The notes below the pieces were generated by a model, which had not been told where the DNA came from, did not search any database, and saw only the letters and a list, made by a program, of their open reading frames with translations. Below, in pieces: positions 34,673-44,550 of a stretch of 64,000 bases of DNA. Every line of letters starts with the position of its first letter. Positions within the stretch are counted from its first letter, which is position 1. A program made the translations under genes and the position numbers. Source of the stretch: Sphingomonas beigongshangi (GTDB taxonomy: Bacteria > Pseudomonadota > Alphaproteobacteria > Sphingomonadales > Sphingomonadaceae); contig NZ_JADHDT010000006.1 in NCBI RefSeq assembly GCF_016820445.1, forward strand, positions 248,001 through 312,000, written 5' to 3'.

Positions 34673-36658
34673 ATGTCGGCGACGAAAATCCTCTGGGGCC
34701 AGATCCTCACCGTCTTCCTGATCGTGCTGATGACGACCTGGGGCGCGACGCAGTGGACCGCCTATCGTCTGGGCTTTCAGCCTCAGCTCGGCACCCCCTG
34801 GTTCGAGTTGGCGGGCTGGCCGATCTATTATCCGCCTTCCTTCTTCTGGTGGTGGTACTTCTACGACGCCTACGCCCCGCCGATCTTCGTCGAGGGCGCC
34901 TACATCGCCGCGTCGGGCGGGTTCATCTCCATCGCGGTCGCGATCGGCATGTCGGTGTGGCGCGCGCGCGAAGCAAAGAATGTCGAGACCTATGGCTCTG
35001 CCCGTTGGGCCCGGCCTGACGAGGTGAAGGCCGCGGGCCTGCTCGGCCCGGATGGCGTCGTGCTCGGCAAGCATGATCGCGACTATCTTCGTCATGACGG
35101 CCCAGAGCATGTGCTGTGCTTCGCGCCGACCCGCTCCGGCAAGGGCGTCGGGCTCGTCGTGCCATCTCTGCTGACCTGGCCGGGCTCGGCAATCGTTCAC
35201 GACATCAAGGGCGAGAACTGGACGCTGACCGCCGGCTACCGCGCCCGCCATGGTCGCGTGCTGCTGTTCGATCCGACCAACGCGAAGTCAGCCGCGTATA
35301 ATCCGCTGCTCGAGGTGCGGCGCGGCGAGTGGGAAGTCCGCGACGTGCAGAACATCGCCGACATCCTCGTCGATCCGGAAGGCTCGCTCGAGAAGCGGAA
35401 CCACTGGGAGAAGACATCGCATGCGCTCCTGGTCGGTGCGATCCTGCATGTCCTCTATGCAGAGGCTGAGAAGACCCTGGCCGGCGTCGCCGCATTCTTG
35501 TCCGATCCGAAGCGGCCGATCGAGTCGACGCTCGCGGCGATGATGAAAACCGCCCATCTCGGCGAGGCCGGCCCGCATCCCGTCATCGCCAGCGCGGCCC
35601 GCGAGCTGCTCAACAAATCCGACAACGAGCGGTCCGGCGTGCTGTCGACCGCGATGTCGTTCCTGGGCCTGTATCGTGATCCCGTCGTCGCCGAGGTCAC
35701 CCGCCGCTGCGATTGGCGCATCGCCGACATGGTCGGCGGCAAGCATCCGACCACGCTCTACCTCGTCGTGCCGCCTTCCGACATCAACCGGACCAAGCCG
35801 CTCATCCGTCTCATCCTGAATCAGGTCGGGCGCCGGTTGACCGAGGACCTGCACGCCAAGGGCCAGCGCCATCGTCTGCTGCTGATGCTCGACGAGTTTC
35901 CCGCGCTCGGCCGCCTGGACTTCTTCGAAAGCGCGCTTGCCTTCATGGCAGGCTATGGCCTGAAGGCCTTCCTCATCGCGCAATCGCTGAACCAGATCGA
36001 GAAGGCCTACGGCCCGAACAACTCGATCCTCGACAACTGCCATGTTCGGGTGAGCTTCGCCACCAATGACGAGCGAACCGCCAAACGCGTTTCGGATGCG
36101 CTCGGCACTGCCACCGAGATGAAGGCGATGAAGAACTATGCCGGCCATCGTCTGTCGCCCTGGCTCGGCCACATGATGGTGTCGCGCTCGGAGACCGCAC
36201 GGCAACTGCTCACGCCGGGCGAGATCATGCAGCTCCCGCCGTCGGACGAGATCGTCATGGTCGCCGGCATTCCACCGATCCGCGCCAAGAAGGCGCGCTA
36301 TTACGAGGATCGCAGCTTTCAGGAACGCATCCTGACGCCGCCCGCACTCACCAAGCCGACAACCGCGAGGGCCGACGATTGGAGCACGCTCGCTTTGCCC
36401 GAACGCCCTGTGCTGAACACGCCCGTCGCCGCGGAGGATGCAGGAGATGATGATCCCACGGATTCGGAGCGGAGGCACCAGCCTGAGCTGAGCCGCACCA
36501 AGACAGTCGAGCGTAAGCCGGTCATCGAGAACGAGTTCGAGATCGATCCTCGCGATGAAGTCGAGGAGGACGCCGCTCGCCTCAGCCGCATGACCCAGAC
36601 CATGCGCCAGGTCGCTCGACAGGCGTCGCTGGATCCGGGCGACGGCATCGAGCTTTAG
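34673..36658 (+). CDS. traG: TraG/VirD4 type IV coupling protein
   Basis: This 661-residue inner-membrane ATPase has two N-terminal membrane segments (about 10-30 and 75-100), Walker A APTRSGKG (151-158) and the Walker B region LLMLDEFPALGRLDFF. It links the relaxosome to the Trb channel and pumps DNA. ATG 34673 is preferred over an in-frame GTG nine bases upstream because AAGGAG lies at proper spacing. The C-terminus is acidic and variable. Confidence 0.95.
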   Translation: MSATKILWGQILTVFLIVLMTTWGATQWTAYRLGFQPQLGTPWFELAGWPIYYPPSFFWWWYFYDAYAPPIFVEGAYIAASGGFISIAVAIGMSVWRAREAKNVETYGSARWARPDEVKAAGLLGPDGVVLGKHDRDYLRHDGPEHVLCFAPTRSGKGVGLVVPSLLTWPGSAIVHDIKGENWTLTAGYRARHGRVLLFDPTNAKSAAYNPLLEVRRGEWEVRDVQNIADILVDPEGSLEKRNHWEKTSHALLVGAILHVLYAEAEKTLAGVAAFLSDPKRPIESTLAAMMKTAHLGEAGPHPVIASAARELLNKSDNERSGVLSTAMSFLGLYRDPVVAEVTRRCDWRIADMVGGKHPTTLYLVVPPSDINRTKPLIRLILNQVGRRLTEDLHAKGQRHRLLLMLDEFPALGRLDFFESALAFMAGYGLKAFLIAQSLNQIEKAYGPNNSILDNCHVRVSFATNDERTAKRVSDALGTATEMKAMKNYAGHRLSPWLGHMMVSRSETARQLLTPGEIMQLPPSDEIVMVAGIPPIRAKKARYYEDRSFQERILTPPALTKPTTARADDWSTLALPERPVLNTPVAAEDAGDDDPTDSERRHQPELSRTKTVERKPVIENEFEIDPRDEVEEDAARLSRMTQTMRQVARQASLDPGDGIEL

Positions 36659-36667
36659 GAGGCGCCG

Positions 36668-37102
36668 ATGAGCAAGCCTCCGAAGAAGCAGCGTCTGTCC
36701 GTCTATCTCGATCCGGACGTCATGAAGGCGCTCGCTGTCCATGCCGCGCGGCGCGACGTGTCCCTTTCGCTGGTCGCCGAGGCCGGCATCGCGTCTTTCC
36801 TATCACCCGACGCTGCGGAGCGGCAGGAAGCGGCGACGACAAAGCGGCTCGACCAGCTCGACCGGCGTATGGCGCGCATGGAGCGCGATCTCGGCATATC
36901 GGTCGAGACGCTCGCCGTATTCATCCGCTTTTGGCTGACGTCCAATCCGCCCTTGCCCGAGCCGGCCCAGCTCGCGGCGCGCGCCAAGGCGGGGGAGCGC
37001 TATGATGCCTTCGTGACCGCGCTCGGCCGTCGACTCGCAACAGGACCGAAGCTCAGACAGGAGATTTCGGAAGACATCCCGCCCGCGCGCGACGCGGAAT
37101 AA
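36668..37102 (+). CDS. CopG-type ribbon-helix-helix protein
   Basis: This 144-residue protein starts with an RHH-like segment (QRLSVYLDPDVMKALAVHAA, residues 9-28). A helical region with coiled-coil character (RLDQLDRRMARMERDLGIS) and a C-terminal segment follow. This gene regularly lies between traG and trbB in trb-type ICEs and may regulate transfer genes. AGGAGG lies upstream of the ATG. Confidence 0.85.
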   Translation: MSKPPKKQRLSVYLDPDVMKALAVHAARRDVSLSLVAEAGIASFLSPDAAERQEAATTKRLDQLDRRMARMERDLGISVETLAVFIRFWLTSNPPLPEPAQLAARAKAGERYDAFVTALGRRLATGPKLRQEISEDIPPARDAE

Positions 37103-37271
37103 TCATTGACGCGCGCGCCGCAAGTATTCGAGCGTTCCGCCGTTCTCCTGTCTTTGTACGCCACAGTACGACTACCACATGACGGTTGTTGTCAGGCCAT
37201 GATTTCTGCCTCTTCTACTCATCCCCGATCCAGGGCCGCACATCGCGGACCCGCAAGAGAACGGGGACGAC

Positions 37272-38255
37272 GTGGCGGCAACTCACCAGAAATCGGAAGC
37301 GATTCTTCGCGGTGCGCGAATGCTGCGCACAGCCCTCGGGTCTGCGATCGCCACGTTTCTGGAAGATCCCGCGATCGTCGAGGTGATGCTCAACCCCGAT
37401 GGGCGGCTCTGGGTCGACCGGCTGTCGGAAGGTCTTTCCGATACGGGTGAACGACTGTCGCCCGCCGATGGCGAGCGCATCATTCGCCTGGTCGCGCATC
37501 ATGTCGGCGCCGAGGTGCATCCCGGCGCTCCACGCGTTTCGGCCGAGCTGCCCGAAACAGGAGAGCGGTTCGAAGGGCTGTTGCCCCCGGTCGTTTCCGC
37601 GCCGGCCTTCGCGATCCGCAAGCCCGCCGTCGCGGTGTTCACCCTGGACGACTATGTGGCGGCCGGGATCATGTCGGCTGGTCAGGCCGAAACCCTCCGT
37701 CAGGCCGTTGCCGACAGGCGCAACATTCTCGTCGCCGGCGGCACCTCGACCGGCAAAACCACGCTCACCAACGCTCTGCTTGCCGAAGTCTCGAAGACCT
37801 CGGATCGCGTGGTCCTGATCGAAGATACGCGCGAGCTGCAATGCGCTGCGCCCAATCTGGTGGCGATGCGGACGAAGGACGGCGTCGCCTCGCTCTCCGA
37901 TCTGGTCCGCTCTTCGCTCCGCCTGCGGCCGGATCGCATTCCGATCGGCGAGGTCCGCGGCGCCGAAGCACTCGACCTGTTGAAGGCATGGGGCACCGGG
38001 CACCCAGGCGGCGTCGGAACGATCCATGCCGGCACCGCGATCGGAGCGCTGCGGCGTCTCGAACAACTAATCCAGGAAGCCGTCGTCACCGTCCCGCGCG
38101 CGCTGATCGCCGAGACGATCGATCTGGTCGCCGTGCTCTCCGGCCGCGGCGCCTCGCGTCGCCTAGCCGAACTCGCCCGCGTCGAAGGTCTCGGCCCTGA
38201 GGGCGACTACCGCATCACCCCCGCAAGCCAGCCCTCCGCAGGAGACCCGTCATGA
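37272..38255 (+). CDS. trbB: TrbB, VirB11-like secretion ATPase
   Basis: This 327-residue ATPase has Walker [10 protein letters not shown] (about 156-164), [13 protein letters not shown], the [15 protein letters not shown] segment and GGVGTIHAG, all VirB11-family marks. It powers Trb pilus assembly and DNA transfer at the inner face of the membrane. The start is GTG. The gene begins the trbBCDEJKLFGI operon; a 169-base gap before it may hold the promoter, not clearly identified. Confidence 0.95.
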   Translation: MAATHQKSEAILRGARMLRTALGSAIATFLEDPAIVEVMLNPDGRLWVDRLSEGLSDTGERLSPADGERIIRLVAHHVGAEVHPGAPRVSAELPETGERFEGLLPPVVSAPAFAIRKPAVAVFTLDDYVAAGIMSAGQAETLRQAVADRRNILVAGGTSTGKTTLTNALLAEVSKTSDRVVLIEDTRELQCAAPNLVAMRTKDGVASLSDLVRSSLRLRPDRIPIGEVRGAEALDLLKAWGTGHPGGVGTIHAGTAIGALRRLEQLIQEAVVTVPRALIAETIDLVAVLSGRGASRRLAELARVEGLGPEGDYRITPASQPSAGDPS

Positions 38256-38584
38256 TCAAACACGCTTTGCGTATCCGCCGGCACATCGCCTCAGCGGTGT
38301 GCATGATTTTTCTTTCGCTCGCTTTGGCACCCGCCGCCCACGCTTCGGGCTCGTCCATGCCCTGGGAGGCGCCGCTTCAAAAAATCCTCGAATCGATCGA
38401 GGGGCCGGTCGCGAAAATCATCGCCGTTATGATCATTATCATCACTGGTCTGACGCTCGCGTTCGGCGACACGTCGGGCGGCGCCCGCAAGCTGATCCAG
38501 ATCGTGTTCGGCCTGTCGATCGCGTTCGCGGCGTCGAGCTTCTTCCTGTCGTTCTTCTCGTTTGGCGGCGGGGCGCTCGTTTGA
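38252..38584 (+). CDS. trbC: TrbC, conjugative pilin (VirB2-like)
   Basis: This 110-residue prepilin has a signal sequence (IASAVCMIFLSLALAPAAHA) and two hydrophobic segments in the mature part (VAKIIAVMIIIITGLTLAFG; LIQIVFGLSIAFAASSFFLS). It is the substrate of the TraF peptidase. Overlaps trbB by 4 bases. Confidence 0.92.
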   Translation: MIKHALRIRRHIASAVCMIFLSLALAPAAHASGSSMPWEAPLQKILESIEGPVAKIIAVMIIIITGLTLAFGDTSGGARKLIQIVFGLSIAFAASSFFLSFFSFGGGALV

Positions 38585-38865
38585 TGGCTGACGGCGCGGA
38601 TCATGGCGGCGAGCTGCCGGGCTTCTCCGTTCCCGTGCACCGGGCGCTGACCGAGCACATCCTGCTCGGCGGCGCGCCGCGTTCGCTCGCCATCCTCAAC
38701 GGCACGCTGGCGGCCGCGCTCGGCCTCGGCCTTCGCCTATGGCTAGTCGGCCTCGGGCTTTGGGCTGTGGGGCATTTCGCGGCGGTCTGGGCGGCCAAAC
38801 GCGATCCGCAGTTCGTCGACGTCGTGCGCAAGCATCTGCGCGTCCCCGGCCACCTGTCGGTCTGA
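38584..38865 (+). CDS. trbD: TrbD, VirB3-like membrane protein
   Basis: This 93-residue protein has the conserved start PGFSVPVHRALTEHILLGGA and a hydrophobic region (SLAILNGTLAAALGLGLRLW through VGLGLWAVGHFAAVW). TrbD/VirB3 associates with TrbE in the inner membrane. The start overlaps the trbC stop (TGATG). Confidence 0.92.
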   Translation: MADGADHGGELPGFSVPVHRALTEHILLGGAPRSLAILNGTLAAALGLGLRLWLVGLGLWAVGHFAAVWAAKRDPQFVDVVRKHLRVPGHLSV

Positions 38866-38877
38866 GGGAACGACGCG

Positions 38878-41334
38878 ATGATGAACCTTGCCGAATATCG
38901 TAATCGCAATACCCGGCTTGCCGATTTCCTGCCTTGGGTCGCCCTGGTCGGCGAAGGCGTCGTCCTCAACAAGGATGGTAGCCTGCAGCGTACTGCGCGC
39001 TTCCGCGGTCCTGACCTCGACAGCGCCGTGCCGGCCGAGCTCGTCGCAGTCGCGGGCCGGCTCAACAACGCTTTCCGACGTCTCGGCTCCGGCTGGGCCA
39101 TCTTCGTCGAAGCGCAACGCCACGACGCCGCGACCTATCCCTCGAGCATGTTCGCCGACAGCGCCTCTGCGCTGGTCGACGCCGAACGCAAGGCCGACTT
39201 CGAGGAAGCAGGCGCGCACTTCGAGTCCAGCTATTTCCTCACCTTCCTCTATCTGCCGCCGGCCGAAGACGCGGCGCGTGCCGAAGCATGGCTATACGAG
39301 GGTCGCGACCATGGCGGCGTCAACGCGCGCGAAGTGCTGCGCGGTTTCGTCGATCGTACCGATCGTATCTTGAACCTGATCGACGCCTTCATGCCGGAAT
39401 GCGCGTGGCTCGATGACGCCGAAACACTCACCTATCTGCATTCGACTATCTCGACGAAGCGTCATCGTGTTCGCGTCCCCGAGACGCCGATGTATCTCGA
39501 CGCTCTTCTGGCCGATCAACCGCTGACCGGCGGACTCGAACCGCGCCTCGGGGAAACGCACCTGCGCATCCTCACCATCGTCGGTTTCCCGACCGCGACG
39601 ACGCCCGGAATCCTCGACGAGTTGAACCGGTTGGCCTTTCCCTATCGCTGGTCGACGCGGGCCATCCTTCTCGACAAAACTGACGCGACCAAGCTGCTGA
39701 CCAAGATCCGTCGGCAATGGTTCGCCAAGCGCAAGTCCATCGCCGCCATTCTCAAAGAGGTGATGACCAACGAGGCCTCGGCGCTCGTCGACACCGACGC
39801 GGCCAACAAGGCGGCCGACGCCGACATGGCGCTTCAGGAACTCGGCGCCGACTATGCCGGCCAAGCCTATGTCACCGCCACCATCACCGTTTGGGACGAC
39901 GACCCGCGCATCGCCGCCGAGAAACTGCGTCTAGTCGAAAAGGTCGTTCAGGGACGTGATTTCACCGCGATGGCGGAGACCATCAACGCCGTAGACGCCT
40001 GGCTCGGCTCCTTGCCCGGCCATGTCTACGCCAATGTCCGCCAGCCCCCCATCAGCACACTCAATCTCGCCCACATGATCCCGCTGTCAGCGGTGTGGGC
40101 GGGACCGGAACGGGACGAGCACTTCGATGCACCCCCACTGCTTTACGGCAGAACCGAAGGCTCGACCCCGTTCCGGCTTTCCATCCATGTCGGCGACGTC
40201 GGCCATACGCTGGTCGTCGGCCCAACCGGCGCCGGCAAATCCGTACTGCTCGCGCTCATGGCGCTGCAATTCAGGCGCTATCCGCAGTCTCAGGTTTTCG
40301 CCTTTGACTTCGGTGGTTCGATCCGGGCCGCGGCGCTCGCCATGCGCGGCGACTGGCATGATCTCGGCGGCGGCCTCACCGAAGGGGCCGAAGACAGCGT
40401 GTCACTCCAGCCGCTTGCACGGATCGACGACATTGCAGAGCGCGCATGGGCCTCGGACTGGCTGATCGCAATCCTGGCGCGGGAGAGCGTGTCCGTCACG
40501 CCCGAGGTCAAGGAACACCTGTGGTCGGCGCTGTCCTCGTTGGCGTCGGCGCCGGTCTCCGAGCGCACGTTGACCGGGCTGTCCGTCCTGCTCCAGTCCA
40601 ACGACCTGAAGCAGGCGTTGCGACCCTACTGCGTCGGCGGACCCTATGGTCGCCTCCTCGACGCAGAGGCCGAACATCTCGGCGAGGCCAACGTCCAGGC
40701 GTTCGAGACTGAAGGACTGATCGGAACCGGCGCCGCCGCCGCCGTGCTCGCCTATCTCTTCCATCGCATCGAGGACCGCCTCGACGGACGGCCGACGCTC
40801 CTGATCGTCGATGAAGGCTGGCTCGCGCTCGACGATGAGGGATTCGCCGGCCAGCTCCGCGAATGGCTGAAGACGCTGCGCAAGAAGAACGCCAGCGTCA
40901 TCTTCGCGACCCAGTCGCTCTCCGACATCGACGGCTCGGCGATTGCACCGGCGATCATCGAGAGCTGCCAGACCCGCATCCTTCTTCCGAACGAGCGCGC
41001 GATCGAGCCGCAGATCACCGCCATCTATCGCCGCTTCGGTCTCAATGACCGGCAGATCGAGATCCTCGCCCGCGCCATGCCGAAGCGCGACTATTACTGC
41101 CAGTCGCGGCGCGGCAACCGCTTGTTCGAACTCGGACTATCCGATGTCGCGCTGGCGCTGTGCGCAGTCTCATCAAAGCAGCACCAGGCGCTGATCGCCG
41201 AGGTTCACGCCCGCAGCGGCACCGACGGCTTCCTCTCCGAATGGCTGATCTCGAGCCGGCTCGCCTGGGCTGCCGATCTCATTGCCAACCTCACCAACGT
41301 CATCCCCCAAGCCAATCAGGAGGTATTCTCATGA
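38878..41334 (+). CDS. trbE: TrbE, VirB4-like ATPase of the mating channel
   Basis: This 818-residue protein has the TrbE N-terminal domain and an AAA core with Walker A VGPTGAGKS (about 447-455), Walker B LLIVDEGWLALDDEGF and the RKKNASVIFATQSLSD segment. It energises pilus biogenesis and substrate transfer. Its stop overlaps the trbJ start. Confidence 0.95.
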   Translation: MMNLAEYRNRNTRLADFLPWVALVGEGVVLNKDGSLQRTARFRGPDLDSAVPAELVAVAGRLNNAFRRLGSGWAIFVEAQRHDAATYPSSMFADSASALVDAERKADFEEAGAHFESSYFLTFLYLPPAEDAARAEAWLYEGRDHGGVNAREVLRGFVDRTDRILNLIDAFMPECAWLDDAETLTYLHSTISTKRHRVRVPETPMYLDALLADQPLTGGLEPRLGETHLRILTIVGFPTATTPGILDELNRLAFPYRWSTRAILLDKTDATKLLTKIRRQWFAKRKSIAAILKEVMTNEASALVDTDAANKAADADMALQELGADYAGQAYVTATITVWDDDPRIAAEKLRLVEKVVQGRDFTAMAETINAVDAWLGSLPGHVYANVRQPPISTLNLAHMIPLSAVWAGPERDEHFDAPPLLYGRTEGSTPFRLSIHVGDVGHTLVVGPTGAGKSVLLALMALQFRRYPQSQVFAFDFGGSIRAAALAMRGDWHDLGGGLTEGAEDSVSLQPLARIDDIAERAWASDWLIAILARESVSVTPEVKEHLWSALSSLASAPVSERTLTGLSVLLQSNDLKQALRPYCVGGPYGRLLDAEAEHLGEANVQAFETEGLIGTGAAAAVLAYLFHRIEDRLDGRPTLLIVDEGWLALDDEGFAGQLREWLKTLRKKNASVIFATQSLSDIDGSAIAPAIIESCQTRILLPNERAIEPQITAIYRRFGLNDRQIEILARAMPKRDYYCQSRRGNRLFELGLSDVALALCAVSSKQHQALIAEVHARSGTDGFLSEWLISSRLAWAADLIANLTNVIPQANQEVFS

Positions 41335-42107
41335 CACGCTCATTCCGTTCGCGCTCACGCGCACTGCGTTTCGCCACGATCATCGCTGCGACACCAGTCG
41401 CTATCTCGATCTTTATCAGCACGCCAGCGGCGGCCCAATTCGGCGGCATCGTCTACGATCCGACGAACTACGCGCAGAATGTGCTGACGGCTGCGCGGAC
41501 GCTCCAGCAGGTCAACCAGCAGATCACGCAGCTTCAGAACGAAGCGACAATGCTGATCAATCAGGCCCGCAACCTTGCGAGCCTGCCATACTCGTCGCTT
41601 CAGCAGCTTCAGCAATCGGTACAGCGCACGCAGCAGCTCCTGCAACAGGCGCAGGGCATCGCCCTCAACGTCCAGCAAATCGATCGCGCGTTTCAGACCA
41701 CCTACGGCAATGCATCGATGTCGGCTTCCGATCAGGCGCTTGTCGCGCAGGCGCGTGAACGCTGGCAGAACACCGTCGGCGGCTTGCAGGACGCCATGCG
41801 CGTCCAGGCCGGCGTTGTTGGCAACATCGACACCAACCGTAGCGAGATGTCCGCGCTTGTCGGGCAGAGCCAGGGCGCGACCGGTGCGCTGCAGGCGACC
41901 CAGGCCGGCAACCAGCTTCTCGCCCTGCAGGCGCAGCAGCTTGCCGACCTCACCGCGGTCGTGGCCGCCAACGGCCGTGCGCAGAGTCTGTCCGAGGCCG
42001 AGCGTGCGGCCGCGGCCGAGCAGGGTCGTGAGCAACGCCGTCGCTTCCTGACGCCTGGCAGCGGCTACCAGCCGGGCAACGCCCGTATGTTCCCGAACGG
42101 CAACTGA
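41331..42107 (+). CDS. trbJ: TrbJ, VirB5-like periplasmic pilus-tip protein
   Basis: This 258-residue protein has a signal peptide ending near TPAAAQF. It then has long Gln-rich helices (LQQVNQQITQLQNEATMLIN, LQQLQQSVQRTQQLLQQAQG) typical of TrbJ. It contributes to pilus assembly and cell contact. It overlaps trbE by four bases. Confidence 0.92.
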   Translation: MTRSFRSRSRALRFATIIAATPVAISIFISTPAAAQFGGIVYDPTNYAQNVLTAARTLQQVNQQITQLQNEATMLINQARNLASLPYSSLQQLQQSVQRTQQLLQQAQGIALNVQQIDRAFQTTYGNASMSASDQALVAQARERWQNTVGGLQDAMRVQAGVVGNIDTNRSEMSALVGQSQGATGALQATQAGNQLLALQAQQLADLTAVVAANGRAQSLSEAERAAAAEQGREQRRRFLTPGSGYQPGNARMFPNGN

Positions 42108-42117
42108 GACCGCGGCC

Positions 42118-42507
42118 ATGGACGGCAAGATGCTCGCCAGGATCGGCGCCGCGGTGTTCGTCGCCGTCGCGATCACCGCGACCGCGATCGAGATGACGCG
42201 GAAAGAGGAGGCGCCAGCGTCTTGGTCGTCAGGCCGCGCCGTTCAAGCGCGGGTCGATCCGCTGCGCGACGCCCTGATCCGCTGCCAGGCGCTCGGCGAA
42301 GACGGGCCGCGCGATCCGGCGTGCCGCCGCGCATGGGCCGAGAACCGAAACCGCTTCCTCGCGCCCGGTGCCCGCCCGGCCGAGCGTCTGCCGGACATGC
42401 CGTCCGCGCCGCGAGAGAGCCTCACCCCTCAGCCTGATGAGCGCAACCCTCCGATGCCGCCGCCCGCCGCGCCAACCGTCACCCCACAGCTCGACGAGGC
42501 TCGGTAA
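42118..42507 (+). CDS. trbK: TrbK-alt, putative entry-exclusion protein
   Basis: This 129-residue protein has an N-terminal membrane segment (ARIGAAVFVAVAITATAIEM) and a periplasmic part with a Cys pair (IRCQALGEDGPRDPACRRAW), then a Pro-rich tail. Its place between trbJ and trbL and the CxxxGxDxxxxxxxC pattern fit the TrbK-alt family. It may block entry of a second copy of the element. Confidence 0.85.
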   Translation: MDGKMLARIGAAVFVAVAITATAIEMTRKEEAPASWSSGRAVQARVDPLRDALIRCQALGEDGPRDPACRRAWAENRNRFLAPGARPAERLPDMPSAPRESLTPQPDERNPPMPPPAAPTVTPQLDEAR

Positions 42508-42511
42508 CGTC

Positions 42512-43867
42512 ATGGGCAACACCGGCGTTATCGACCATTTCCTCGAGGTCTTCACCCGCTACATCGATAGCGGTTTCGGACTGCTCAGCGGCGAGGTCGC
42601 TTTCATTGCGACCACGTTGATCGTGATCGACGTGACGCTGGCCGCGCTGTTCTGGAGCTGGGGCGCCGACGACGACATCTTGGCCAGGCTGGTCAAAAAG
42701 ACGCTGTTCGTCGGTGTCTTCGCCTACATCATCGGCAACTGGAACAACCTCGCCCGCATCATCTTCGAAAGCTTCGCGGGCCTCGGCCTCAAAGCCAGTG
42801 GAACAGGCTTCACCACGGCCGATCTCTTGCGTCCGGGCAAGGTCGCACAGACGGGTCTGGACGCCGGCCGCCCGCTGCTCGATTCCATTTCCAGCTTGAT
42901 GGGCTACTGGTCGTTCTTCGAGAACTTTATCCAGATCGCCTGCATGTTCCTGGCCTGGGCGCTGGTGCTTCTCGCCTTCTTCATCCTCGCCATCCAGCTC
43001 TTCGTCACGCTCATCGAGTTCAAGCTGACAACGCTCGCCGGCTTCGTGCTGATCCCGTTCGGCCTGTTCGGCAAATCTGCCTTCATGGCCGAGCGGGTGC
43101 TTGGCAACGTGATCTCGTCCGGCATCAAGGTCTTGGTGCTGGCCGTCATCATCGGCATCGGCTCGACGCTCTTCTCCGAATTCACGTCCGGTTTCGGCGG
43201 CCAGAACCCCTCGATTGATGAAGCGATGGCGATCGTGCTGGCCGCTCTGTCGCTACTCGGTCTTGGCATCTTCGGTCCCGGCATCGCCAGCGGGATCGTC
43301 TCAGGCGGTCCTCAACTCAGCGCCGGCGCCGCCGTCGGGACGGGCCTTGCCGCCGGTGGCATGGTCGCTCTCGGCGCTGGCGCCGTCGGCGCGGCCGCAT
43401 CCGGCGGTGCCGCACTGGCTGGTGGCGCCGCCGCCGCCGCTCGGGGCGGCGCCGCGCTCGCGGGTGGCGCATCGACCGCATATAGCCTTGGCGCAGCCGG
43501 ACAGTCCGGTGCAGCCGGCGTCGCTTCCGGGCTCAGCGGGGTCGCCCGCGCCGGCGGCAGCGCCGCCGTGTCGCCGCTGCGCCGTGCCGCGTTGCGCGCT
43601 GCCGAAAGCATGCGTTCCAGCTTCAGCGCTGGCGGCAAGGCGGCATTCGAAGCCACAGGCGGAACTTCCACCATGGGCTCGATCGGCGGTGATGCCGCCG
43701 GCGACGGAGCAGCGCCCGCGAGCGCTGGCGGCGCTCCGGCCTGGGCGCAACGCATGCGGCGCTCCCAACACATGACCCACGCCGCGCAGGCCACAGCCCA
43801 TGCCGTTCGCTCAGGCGACGCACATGGCGGTGGCTTGTCCGTCAACCTGTCCGAAGGCGATCGCTGA
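42512..43867 (+). CDS. trbL: TrbL, VirB6-like channel protein
   Basis: This 451-residue polytopic membrane protein has at least five membrane segments in residues 20-290 (VAFIATTLIVIDVTLAALFW; IACMFLAWALVLLAFFILAI; VLVLAVIIGIGSTLF). A Gly/Ala-rich C-terminal tail follows (from about 270). ATG 42512 is chosen because the encoded start fits TrbL; longer frames run into trbK. The stop overlaps the trbF start. Confidence 0.93.
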   Translation: MGNTGVIDHFLEVFTRYIDSGFGLLSGEVAFIATTLIVIDVTLAALFWSWGADDDILARLVKKTLFVGVFAYIIGNWNNLARIIFESFAGLGLKASGTGFTTADLLRPGKVAQTGLDAGRPLLDSISSLMGYWSFFENFIQIACMFLAWALVLLAFFILAIQLFVTLIEFKLTTLAGFVLIPFGLFGKSAFMAERVLGNVISSGIKVLVLAVIIGIGSTLFSEFTSGFGGQNPSIDEAMAIVLAALSLLGLGIFGPGIASGIVSGGPQLSAGAAVGTGLAAGGMVALGAGAVGAAASGGAALAGGAAAAARGGAALAGGASTAYSLGAAGQSGAAGVASGLSGVARAGGSAAVSPLRRAALRAAESMRSSFSAGGKAAFEATGGTSTMGSIGGDAAGDGAAPASAGGAPAWAQRMRRSQHMTHAAQATAHAVRSGDAHGGGLSVNLSEGDR

Positions 43868-44550
43868 TGTTCAAACGACCCTCTACCCATTACGGCAAGG
43901 CCCCCGAGCCGGAGACGCCTTATCAGCGCGCCGCCCAAGTTTGGGACGAGCGCATCGGCGCATCACGCATCCAGGCCAAAAATTGGCGATTGATGGCGTT
44001 TGGCTCGTTGCTCCTGTCAGCCGGATTCGCCACCGCGCTCGTCGTACAGTCAGCCCGCGGGACCATCGTGCCCTGGGTGGTCCAAGTCGACCGGCTCGGC
44101 CAGGCGCAAGCGGTCGCCCCCGCTCAGGCAGACTATCGTCCGACCGATCCGCAAATCGCCTTTCACCTCGCGCGCTTCATCGAGCAGGTCCGATCGATTC
44201 CCGCGGACGCCATTATCGTCCGCCAAAACTGGCTGCGAGCTTACGATTTCACGACCGATCGCGGCGCTGCGGCCCTGAACGACTACGCGCGGTCGAACGA
44301 CCCGTTCGCAAAGGTAGGCCGCCAGCAGATCGCCGTCGATGTCTCCAGCGTCATTCGCGCGTCACCCGACAGCTTTCGCGTTGCCTGGGTCGAGCGCCGC
44401 TACGAAAACGGCCAACTCGCCGAGACCACGCGCTGGACCGCGATCCTGACGATCGTGGTCCAGATCCCCCGCAACGCCGATCGCCTCCGAGCAAACCCGC
44501 TCGGCATCTACGTCAACGCAATAAATTGGTCACGGGAGCTTGGGCAATGA
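43867..44550 (+). CDS. trbF: TrbF, VirB8-like inner-membrane scaffold protein
   Basis: This 227-residue protein has one membrane segment (LMAFGSLLLSAGFATALVVQ, about 43-62) and a VirB8-like periplasmic domain (IVPWVVQVDRLGQAQAV; RQNWLRAYDFTTDRGAAALN; ETTRWTAILTIVVQIPRNAD). It overlaps trbL by one base and trbG by four. Confidence 0.93.
   Translation: MFKRPSTHYGKAPEPETPYQRAAQVWDERIGASRIQAKNWRLMAFGSLLLSAGFATALVVQSARGTIVPWVVQVDRLGQAQAVAPAQADYRPTDPQIAFHLARFIEQVRSIPADAIIVRQNWLRAYDFTTDRGAAALNDYARSNDPFAKVGRQQIAVDVSSVIRASPDSFRVAWVERRYENGQLAETTRWTAILTIVVQIPRNADRLRANPLGIYVNAINWSRELGQ

Noticed and set aside
35288..36742. 484-residue open frame on the minus strand
   Set aside because: Shadow of traG, without recognisable motifs.
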